The position numbers were made by a program, and so were the translations under genes. Below, in pieces: positions 55,340-64,000 of a stretch of DNA of 64,000 bases. The notes beneath the pieces were generated by a model. It did not search any database. It was not told the DNA's origin and worked only from the letters and a program-made list of their open reading frames with translations. Source of the stretch: Antedon mediterranea (lineage: Eukaryota > Echinodermata > Crinoidea > Comatulida > Antedonidae). The DNA lies in assembly GCF_964355755.1 (NCBI RefSeq), contig NC_092672.1:13510501-13574500 (forward strand). The letters are read 5' to 3'. The stretch's first letter is position 1. Every line of letters begins with the position of its first letter.

Positions 55340-56050
55340 TGGTAGATACTCTATATAATTATATGTAGTTATTACACCTTTTCCCCTAAATCGGCGAAAT
55401 TTTGTGTCATCATTAGTTTAAAAAAAGTACCCTTTCCTGTAAATCATTAAGATTTCTGTGTTTAACATAGAAGATCACTGATTAAATTGTAATGTTAACG
55501 ATAGCGTTTTTCAATTGAAAAACAAAAAATAAGACAAAATAAAAAGTTAAATTTAACCAAAAACTCATTGTCGTAGCCAATTTGACAAAATTTTTCTTTA
55601 AATTTCAGTTTAACGGTAAATCATTTTTTTGCCAATCCAATTTTTGGTCAACTTGAGTAACTATTATGTGACATATTCAGCAAAAAAATGTTTAAAAAAT
55701 TATTTTTTCACAGGAACAAACATTTGTAATTTGTGAAATTTTGTTAATTGGCCAAGGCGATCTTGTTACATCATCTGGGTTTTATTTTAACAAGTTGGTC
55801 ATCAACCTCGGCCTACCGGCCACCGATGTAGTAGGACCCTTTTGTATTAGTTATCCAAATTGTTATTAAGGCTTTAATAACACCAGACAGGCGCCATGCA
55901 GTAGTCTACCTGCACATGTGTTGCTAGGTCTACATTATGAATAAGTGAATGGACCGATGGACCATTGATCCGTTTACCCTGTAAACACAGAAAACATGGT
56001 TTTAATTATAAATTAAACTTGATTTTAATTTGATGAATATTTAGGCAATC
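55340..56050. other. no gene seen; short duplicated phrase
   Basis: AACCTCGGCCTACCGGCCAC at 55804 recurs with two changes at 59550, each lying downstream of a CACTA-like fragment. This supports a shared duplication of those regions. Confidence 0.4.
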
Positions 56051-56056
56051 TAAAAC

Positions 56057-56256
56057 TTAACTGGTTCCGTGTTGTTCTTTAGTGCGTTTCCAGCGACGTT
56101 TCCAGCGTAAATAAGATGTTACATGCTCTTTTCCCTTTTTCACCACTTTTTCTCCCCGCTTTGCATTAATCACTGCACACCCATACTTTCCATTAAATTG
56201 TGCCATTGTTGCTGCCAACAATTTGAGTCGCATTGTTTTATTTGCAACAAGTACGC
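56057..56256 (-). pseudogene. CACTA (tnp2-like) transposase fragment, copy 2
   Basis: After TATCTTGAAG the frame reads MRLKLLAATMAQFNGKYGCA then VINAKRGEKVVKKGKEHV and ends at TAA. QFNG.YGC followed by a G..V..GK/RGH pattern is characteristic of the EnSpm/CACTA tnp2 domain in animal genomes. The usual DLPA stretch before it is degraded. Confidence 0.5.
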
Positions 56257-56439
56257 CTTCAAGATATAGAATTTATAAAGATAATTTACCTATACATTAC
56301 ATTTATAAATGTAGGTACAGTAATTGGTTTAATTGTTAGTGTTCACTCTATTTAAAGTGAACAAACGACATTAACACAATCATTACATGGAATTGGTATT
56401 GTTTAAATTTAAAAGATACTTCCATTGTTTTAACATACT

Positions 56440-56630
56440 CACTCTGTGTATTTCTTCCAATTGGCTGCCAACGTCTAATGTCAACATTAGTATACTAATA
56501 TTTTTGCCTTTATTGATTGCACACAGGGCAAATTAAAGTTTCCAAAACACTACAGCATGTAACGGGTCACTTGACATGTTGTCAAATAATTTTCAATAAA
56601 AAAATCATGTCGGCATTGGTTGCATTTCTT
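56440..56630 (-). pseudogene. degraded zinc-ribbon exon of CACTA copy 2
   Basis: Nucleotide similarity to 61304-61592 is plain: TGTATTTCTTCCAATTGGCTG with the following CAACGTCTAATGTCAAC, and TAAAAAAATCATGTCGGCAT. Internal deletions remove part of the cysteine region. It lies just upstream, in minus-strand order, of the tnp2 fragment. Confidence 0.6.
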
Positions 56631-56639
56631 AGTACAATG

Positions 56640-58330
56640 TAATGTAAAAGAAAAGATAATTACATACACAATGGTTTGAAAGACTGAAATTAAGTTACTG
56701 TACATTCAACAACAACTATCAAAAGAATGTCAAAAAGTCCTCATTCAACAATCAATGTTTTCTTTTCTTCTTGACTCTTGGTAATTCCATGGCTCAGTAA
56801 GTTTGATGCTAGCTGATGGAGAGACTTACCAAGTGTAATTAGTCCAAGTGCAAACGACGGTAAAATGTTACCCGTGACCTCGGTAAGATCTTACTCTAAA
56901 ATTTGACCGGATTAATCCAGTGCGAATGAGGCTTGCTTATTATTGCACTGCACAACTGCGTCTTGCAAAATACAGCTTGCCTTTTCGGCCCTTGTAACTA
57001 TAAAGTGACAGCACATTGTTGGTGGCCCCCTTTCTCATAATGCAACGAACATTATCATCTGCCCTGTGTCCCGTCAAGGCACTTAAATAGTATGTAAATA
57101 AACTATTCCCCGCCGGACAACATCCATCCCCGCATCCATCCCGGTGTTTCTCGGCTGAGTCTAGTCAATTTATGACATTGAGTATATTGGGGCGAAGCGA
57201 GCAACCATGGGCTGGAGGCCAGGGGGGCCGCCAAAGGAGCGAGCAAGTTGGTTACTTTCAATCGTTTTACCGGTCACATAATTACGGCAAATTTCTTCTA
57301 AGTTTAAAAATGTTAAGATATAATGGTAATAATAACAATAATGAATAAAATAAGTCCTTTAATCGTAATAAATGCTGAATGAAATGCAGAAAAATTACTG
57401 AATGACTATGATTTCTTTATTATAAAATACAATTATTTTGAAAAAACGAGATCAAGACTAGAGAATAAAATGTATAATACACTACAGATTTATTTCAAGA
57501 CCCTATAAAATGTGGACCTTTTGCAATTACGCACTCGTCGCACCATCCTCCCCCCCCCCCCCAGCTGCGTACGGCCCTGCTATAATTAAATTAAAAATAA
57601 CACATTATTAATATAACATAAGTCTTTGTTTAAATTGATTTTCTTTTAAACGCTTAACTTAATTACTTTTTTAGTTCCATTTTTTCCAAAAGTATTCCCA
57701 AGATGAGAAAGGAAAAATGTATGGGCACATTTGGTTTTAAGCGTCTAGTAACATTTAGTACAACCATAAAAACTGCTATGAAATTTCAACAATACTATTA
57801 ATCAAAATGTAGCCAATGACTAAACCTATTAGGCTAATACTAGAATGTAGAATTGTAGATCATCGCTGGTGAATAACTCTACTAAAAATAGAAATGACAG
57901 TATTGTGTGTACAGAATGAGGCACAGTGTTATATTCGAGGAGAAAAATAAACGTCTGGGACGTTTGTTCTGTGGAAGTCCAATGTTATGATAATGGTTGT
58001 TTATTTAAAAGGGGGTGGTGTTTCTTTGAATAAATACGGTTAATAATAGTGGAATTAAATAGTTACCATGCGTCACTGGAAAGACTGATCTGTCAGTTTG
58101 ATGTCCATTTCATCTTTGAATTTTAATGGACTTTCAATCTCGTCATCGGCTGTATTTTGTTATTCCACCAGCGATCTTAGAAGCGACAGGCTTTCCTTTT
58201 GTAAGTCGATCACGGTGTCCAATTTCACCGTCAATAAGAGATTTCTTCCTAAATAATGAAAACAAACATTCATTCGTTTTTTATTGTGTGAAAAATATTT
58301 GCAATTCAGTTTATTTTGTGTCATACAAAA
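56640..58330. other. no gene seen
   Basis: Contains a poly-C run at 57549-57562 and a GGGGCGAAGCGAGCAACCAT phrase near 57190 that looks repeat-derived. A plus-strand frame at 58126-58344 is considered a shadow. Confidence 0.35.
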
Positions 58331-58339
58331 CAATATGCA

Positions 58340-58842
58340 CTTAGCCCGTACTAAAATTAAGCTAGCTGTTTGAGAAAGACTTTCCGGTAAGCTTGGGCGC
58401 TTTCGCCAACTGCGGCAACGGCTTGGTTTTCTTGGTGTTTCGTTTAACATCACTATCTAAAATGAGAATGACACTTTGTTAACTGCTACTGTATGCATCA
58501 TTTTCCACTATAACTCGCAATAGAAAGTAAATTTTGTAGTACAGGTTTTTCTGTGTAATTTTTAATATAGATGTACAGTAGCTACAAGTAATGATAAACA
58601 ATATCAACTCTATTTATGAGTCAAAGTTGTGATTATAATTAGAAATGTAATGCTTGTTTTTAAAGCAAGTAGTAGTGATTGTGATAATATAGTTTGCATA
58701 TATAATCGACCTACCATCACTTTCTGAGGACGCAAACCTCGAAGGCACTTTTTTTTCCTTTCCGCAATGTCACCACTGGCGTCGTCCATGTTCGACGTGT
58801 CCTCAGTGCATTTGGCTGCAGTACGCGCCTTCTCAATTGAGC
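58340..58842 (-). CDS. two basic exon candidates
   Basis: Exon 58842-58715 (acceptor TTTTTAG, donor GTAGGT) reads SIEKARTAAKCTEDTSNMDD then RKKKCLRGLRPQKVM. The next starts at 58456 after CATTTTAG and continues in phase 0 as IVMLNETPRKPSRCRSWRKR, or in phase 1 as DSDVKRNTKKTKPLPQ. The entry phase (needs two bases) fits the acidic exon at 62729-62791, so they could be the tail of that gene. No family assigned. Confidence 0.3.
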
Positions 58843-59097
58843 CTAAAAAGCAATGCTAAAACTGTCTTTAATTTGAATTCTTTAACTTTCTATACATATG
58901 AATATAACACTTTTTATCAGTTTTACCAATATACTATAGTATAAAACCCTGTCAAAATTGTTGTTGATATACACATTTGATATTTTAAGAGATATGATCA
59001 CAGAGGCAAATCAATACTTGAATTTGTACAGTAGGTTTATTATTATTTAAAAGAAGATTACAATACAGTAATTTTCAAAACATTGTAATGCTAAATC

Positions 59098-59290
59098 TAC
59101 TTATAAGCAGTATTATAGTATCTTTTGAATGGGCCATACACAGACCTGTCCAGTGGCTGTAGCTTGTGTGAGCAATGTGGTGGGAATGAAAGCATTACTA
59201 TATCATTTGATTTTGCATAGTCTAGTACCTCAATGCTAATATGTGTACAGCCACATGAAAACCAGGCACTTGGTGAAAAATGTGATGATA
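59098..59290 (-). pseudogene. pogo-type DDE transposase fragment
   Basis: The minus strand reads HISIEVLDYAKSNDIVMLSF followed by PPHCSHKLQPLDRSVYGPFK and a stop. This is the core between the second Asp and the third acidic residue of DDE_1 (pogo/Tigger) transposases: DNH..H..........LPPH.SH.LQPLD...FGP.K. The DNH Asp itself is lost upstream. Fragment only. Confidence 0.65.
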
Positions 59291-59299
59291 TTTATTATT

Positions 59300-60585
59300 G
59301 ATAATGAAATTCCTCACAATATATCCTTCAAAATGCTAAACAGATCATTTAAATCAAGCAAATATTCCCAGAGTTATGGCAATAAATGTATATAGTATTT
59401 ATACAACAATTTATTTGTAATTACTGAGTAATTAACAGTTTAATGACAAATCAGACTGGAAGTTGCCCCATGCTGTTACAGATTGAACAATTAACACCTT
59501 AGCAACACTACCTTCTAGATAAACAATCATTCACTTGTTCAATATAGTGTCAACCTCAGCCTACCGGCCACAGATGTAGATCCTTCTCATACCACCCTCT
59601 GTTCTATGGTTATTTTTAAAAACAACATTATGTCCAAAATTCCCATGCAAAGACATTGCTCATATGCCTGTTTACTACAACAATTTGCCACCCAGTTCGG
59701 CCACGTGACAATTAGGCCTAGTATTAACAAATCGTCAAATAATCAGTTTATCATTCCCCAGGTTATTAACATTGTGATCATGGCTAACTTGCATCGCTGT
59801 CTGGCTGCTTCATTAGATTCTTTGAATAATTAAAGTTTAATACTTGCTGAAACCTTACACTAGTGTTCATCATATCAATTATGACTATTATTCACTTCAA
59901 TTTATTACGCTTTATACTGTATTTTTTTTATTGAATTTGTTTCAAATCAATTTCAAATCCAGTTCAGGTAGTACCCCTCCTCTGTGACAAACATTATCAG
60001 GGACATCCATTTTAAGGGGACATTTTCTTGTAAGTCTGTTTTTAATGGTTAACTAAAATACACCATTTGACAATGTGATGTTATCAGTATAAGCCGATGT
60101 AGATAAAACAGAAAATAAATTGAAATACGACATTTTGTATGCCTATCGTTCATTTACGTTATTTTTGCCCAGGACTGGCCAAGGCAAAGGGTTGGAATAT
60201 CGACTTCTGTATTGAGGCAGAAACAACTAGGGCCTAATACACTTTTATTGAAAACTAATAATACATTAAAATATTATGCTTGTTTGGGACGTTTCGAACT
60301 GGAAAAAATGTGAGAAAAACCCCCGTTTATTGTTTATTAAAAACAGAGTTGCTGTGAATTTAGGCCTGGGGTAGATCTGTCGCACCAAGCTAGTTCGTTG
60401 GACTGGTTCTGGCTACCAAATTCGGTCCAGCCGTATTATCGATAGATTTACGTATCGTAAATAAAAGCATCAAATGATCGGCGGCTTAACTCTTAAAGCT
60501 TCCCCCACGAAATTTAATTAGCCTATGTACTGTATAAGTTAATTTATATAAAATCAAATTTGTAATTGAAAATGTGGATTTGTAC
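59300..60585. other. no gene seen
   Basis: Includes the duplicated AACCTCAGCCTACCGGCCAC phrase at 59550. Further tnp2-type exons expected downstream of 60590 were not recognised. Confidence 0.35.
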
Positions 60586-60589
60586 ATAC

Positions 60590-60821
60590 CGCATCTTAGG
60601 GGGGAGCTCATTAATATATCCTTGGATTGGCCAAATCGACACTCTGGAGCTATCCCAGACTTGTGCCCCATTGATATGCCAAACCTTTGTAAGGTTATTG
60701 ATATTGGTGCAATAGCCACCAGGTTTCAATAGTTCTTTATACATTCTTCCATCATATATGTCACAGATTCCGGATTTGCTCACTTTTCTAGGTGTTTTTA
60801 ACACCTCTACAACTTTAGGAT
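60590..60821 (-). pseudogene. CACTA (tnp2-like) exon, copy 1
   Basis: Acceptor TTTTTGCAG, entry phase 1, donor GTATGT. It encodes DIYDGRMYKELLKPGGYC and then SSRVSIWPIQGYINELPPKM. DG..YK..., SS..SIWPI...INELP..R is the conserved start of animal tnp2-like transposases. It joins in phase to the zinc-ribbon exon 61687-61309. Downstream catalytic exons are not visible, so it is probably a partial copy. Confidence 0.6.
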
Positions 60822-61308
60822 CTGCAAAAAGAAAATTATAATCACTTTGAAAGTATGGATTAATTGGCCGGAAATCAAGTATATCAAATCAAATATATTC
60901 CTTAAATATTTAACTTAAAAACTAGTCTACACCCTATATTTATATTGAATATTTTACTTCAAATTGCCCAATGAAATCCTAGCGCTATTACAAATTGCGC
61001 ATACCGTTCAAATTGCGCATTATCCAATCACATAAGAATACGTATATACCTAAAGAGTGCCCTGTGTTTCTTTACTAACTCCTATATATGTAATTATCAC
61101 ACAAAAGAGTGATAAACCTAATTTCAACTTATGTCGTGGCACGTAGTGACTAAATAAGGAATTTAATTATCTACAGTAATTGTTGGTGTTCGCTGTAAAT
61201 GTTTAATACAATTATTATATAACAAAGATATAAATTAGACCAATATTTAAAAGATAAATTGAATTGAATAATATATGGAAAAGAAAAAGCATTGTTTTAC
61301 ATACTCAC

Positions 61309-61687
61309 CCTTGTGTATTTCTTCCAATTGACTGGCAACGTCTAATGTCAACAAGTAGGATTCATTTTTGTTGCCTTGTTTGTTGCACACCGGGCAAATC
61401 AAATTTTCTAAAACACTGCAGCAGTCCACACAAGTTTGATAACGAGTAAACTTGACTTTCCCTATCAACGTCGAATTTTTTTTAAAGAAGTACAAGGATT
61501 GCAAGTGTTTTAACGACCGTGCGTGTTGTTTGGGCATATGTTGACGAATAATATTTAATAAAAAAATCATATCGGCATCCGTTGCATTACACTGGATCCT
61601 ATATCCAAGTGGAATTGTAACGCTCTCAAGAGCTGAAATTTGCGAACCTGGATACAATTCGCCGTACCCATTCAGTTCAGACACCAT
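61309..61687 (-). pseudogene. zinc-ribbon exon of the CACTA-like protein, copy 1
   Basis: Opens at ATG (MVSELNGYGELYPGSQIS), reads ATDADMIFLLNIIRQHMPKQ and then TRYQTCVDCCSVLENLICPV followed by CNKQGNKNESYLLTLDVASQ and LEEIHKG before GTGAGT. CxxC...CPxC forms a zinc ribbon; ..LD...QL.... is the stretch preceding the DG..YK domain in this family. The exit phase (one spare G) matches the exon at 60821. Confidence 0.6.
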
Positions 61688-61689
61688 GT

Positions 61690-62720
61690 CACTCCAGGTT
61701 GTTCGAATTATCCATGTTTGAAAATTGCATTAAAAAAATTATATACTGTGTGACTTAACGCTGCAAATTAGAAAGTGTTTATGGCATTTGCACTTCGCGC
61801 GTTTGACCACTGGTATTTTACCACTGGTTAGATTATAATACATAAACCAATGACAAGTGGACATACCGTGTCAAATTTCTGGCCAAGGTTTTCGCATTCT
61901 AATGGGCATACAACTAGTTATAGGTCGCCAGTATAGCTGAGATTTCAATAAACTGGGATATTTTAAAAAAAATTAATGTATGCCTCGATGCCACCCAGTG
62001 TGGATAGTGATAGTATTATTAGTATAAGCCTGGTGACTATGATTTCATCAATATTATCAATTTGTTTTATATCATACTCATAGAACAAACATTCGTATAG
62101 TTTTAGCAACCTATTTATAAATTATAGAGCCTGGCTGTAGGCCTTCTCCGTGATTTTATTTGTCCATGTTTAAATGTCTTAGGCTATATAGTGCATTGAC
62201 TGTCTATTTCGTAATAATTTACTAATTCCATAACTAACGAAATGAACCGTATAGCCTAAGAATGATGGGAGTGGGAAAACATTCTCACCGAACCTCAACT
62301 CATTTTTTAAGCTGACAATGAAACATGTTGTTATTGCGCATTAATTGAAACTTGAGTCATTATTTAAATTGTTCCATTAATTGTCAGGGAGATCCGTGAA
62401 CAATTATTTTTTACTTCCCTTTTTACGACTAAATACTACTAAATACATTTTTGCCTTGTGTGGGATCACCCCACTTTTATTTATTTTTTCAACATAAAAA
62501 AAAATAAGGTTTAAAATATTCTTTGTGTGGTCACAACAACAAAAAAACACATGGGTTGTTGGTTGTGATGGGTTGCAACCTAGCCGAAATTAGGCTTGTT
62601 TATTCGTCCGTGGATTCAATTTTAATTGACACTCTTGATCAAAGCCGGCTTGTATTGTTAATTCAATTATTCTAATTGAGTGGTTCTGTACACTTCCTTT
62701 TTTATATTGTGCGCATATAT
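61690..62720. other. no gene seen
   Basis: AT-rich interval; no exons, TIRs or RNA genes recognised. Confidence 0.4.
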
Positions 62721-62728
62721 GAACTTAC

Positions 62729-63141
62729 CAATATCAGGCTCCACTCGGCCTTCAATATCATCTTCATCCGAGTTCCCATTACTATCAGAATCTAGATTTA
62801 AAAAAATATTTTGAGTACATTTCTGACAAAAGCAAACAAAAGATGGCTGGGATGCAAATATAATACTGAATACATTATTATATTACTTAACTTGGTAAAG
62901 ACTGTTTCTGTATGGTGTATTCCTGTTGACCTTAAAATTAATAGTAATTTCTACATACCACTGGACAATTGCTTGGCTGGATCATCAATGGCAATTGTCT
63001 GCAGGTTTTTGCCTTTTTGAGCAGGTAAGTTAGATTTCTCCAATGAAAGGAATAACTTTGAGAGCTTTGCTATTCGTAGCACACTATCAGGTACTTGGTA
63101 ATATGCACGATGCACACGCAAATCGTGGCCCATAAATGAAG
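62729..63141 (-). CDS. exons of a tyrosine-recombinase-like gene end
   Basis: Exon 63141-62959 (acceptor CATGTTAG, donor GTATGT, phase 1-1) reads FMGHDLRVHRAYYQVPDSVL then RIAKLSKLFLSLEKS. MGH...HR.YY is the last motif of a large family of invertebrate proteins related to Crypton-type tyrosine recombinases, with a possible nucleophilic Tyr. It joins in phase to the acidic exon 62791-62729 (DSDSNGNSDEDDIEGRVE). Earlier exons would lie above 63141 but are not recognised. Could be a domesticated or dying element. Confidence 0.45.
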
Positions 63142-63315
63142 CTAACATGAGTTTATGAGATGAGTTTTAATGAAGATTACATCAACCAAGATTGTTAATT
63201 ACATGTAAAATTGCATGTACAATTTTTTTTTTATTAATAAAGGTTTTACCGATCAATAAATATAATCATTGTTTCTTAACAATTGTACAGTACTGTACTT
63301 AATTACCAAACAAAC

Positions 63316-64000
63316 TCAGTTGTACTGTGTCTGTGTTATATTGGCGAACAAATCATCAATTAAAGGTAATGGGTACGTATCTACCTTCGCAACTTGGTTA
63401 ATCGTTAATTTGTAGTCTCCGCAAATTCGTACGGAACCATCAGACTTAATAACGGGGACTATAGGTGCAGCCCACTCAGAAAAATTAATAGGCGTAATTG
63501 TGCCTTCTTGCTTTAATCTGTGTAATTCTTTTTCGACCTTATCTTTGATCCCAAAGGGTATTGGCCTTGCTTTACAGAATTTGGGAACAGCCCCTTCCTT
63601 CACCAATAATAATTTGGGTGAAATTAAAGGATTTAAAGATGTCGATCTCCAGTATATTGTGAGAATAGACTCGCCTGATTAGATTTTAAATGTATCTTTA
63701 TTTACAATATAATACTAACTACTCACTTTCGGCTTGATTATAAGGTGTCTTCTGCTTCTTGTGGACATTAGGACAGTAGGCTCATATAGTACTGTATGCT
63801 GTAAAATTTAAAAAAAACCTTTTATTTTCATCCCATATTTTTAACTGATTTTAGTGTTAACCAGCCCTAGACTTTATCATATTTACCAATTATTTCACTA
63901 CTTAACATAGATCTTTTCGTTTGCACTTGTTTGATTTTACCCCAATCTAATTGTAGATTAGTTAACCAATTCCTGCCTATCAAGGTGGATCCTCTCCCTG
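63316..64000 (-). pseudogene. Ty3/gypsy pol fragment (start of RT)
   Basis: 63606-63316 reads KARPIPFGIKDKVEKELHRL, FSEWAAPIVPVIKSDGSVRI and CGDYKLTINQVAKVDTYPLP before a stop. Near 63862-64000 STLIGRNWLTNLQLDWGKIK, the pre-RT stretch of gypsy pol, is visible in another frame, with about 240 bp of unrelated DNA between. The catalytic YxDD region is missing. This is not the Gmr1-type element; it continues off the right edge. Confidence 0.75.

Overview
This is intron-bearing, AT-rich animal DNA that is very dense in transposons. Small exons with GT..AG borders, a HECT-family gene, a gene with homeodomain-like and chromodomain-like parts, and Penelope, CR1-like, Gmr1-like, Helitron, MULE and CACTA relics all point to a metazoan. 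The mix of elements and the many TAGGCCTA words fit a marine invertebrate, perhaps a deuterostome, but the species cannot be fixed from the sequence. No prokaryotic genes, CRISPR array or rRNA were seen.

Layout. 0.9-1.7 kb: broken Helitron, then AT-rich degenerate repeats. 4.7-12.5 kb (minus strand): a nine-exon, phase-consistent gene model lacking its N-terminus. It has a homeodomain-like region, an HMG-box-like region, an unknown conserved region, three duplicated acidic mini-exons and a C-terminal chromodomain. One intron holds a broken Penelope-like element (5.3-8.2 kb) whose 3' end carries a hammerhead-like motif. 12.7-16.8 kb: minisatellites and a 188-bp satellite. 17.3-21.1 kb (minus): eight exons of a G2E3-like HECT gene without its C-lobe. 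23.3-27.8 kb: a three-level nest of TIR elements with readable target-site duplications. 28.0-30.9 kb: a 2.9-kb TIR element. 31.3-35.1 kb: a MULE relic and a CR1-like LINE. 36.7-39.1 kb: decayed transposase-like exons and a duplicated OB-fold exon. 39.2-40.1 kb: tandem repeats. 41.7-47.9 kb: a young, nearly intact Ty3/gypsy element of the Gmr1 type, with integrase ahead of reverse transcriptase and a SCAN-like capsid. 49.4-53.8 kb: recent duplications and a SINE. 54-61.7 kb: C48-peptidase-like exons, two partial CACTA (tnp2-like) copies and a pogo-type DDE fragment. 62.7-64 kb: a recombinase-like exon and a gypsy RT fragment.

Function. Only the minus-strand chromodomain gene and, with reservations, the HECT gene look like host genes; both appear incomplete here. 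The Gmr1-like element is the only mobile element whose proteins look nearly whole. Exon borders come from reading splice sites and checking that codon phase carries across each join; no transcript was available.
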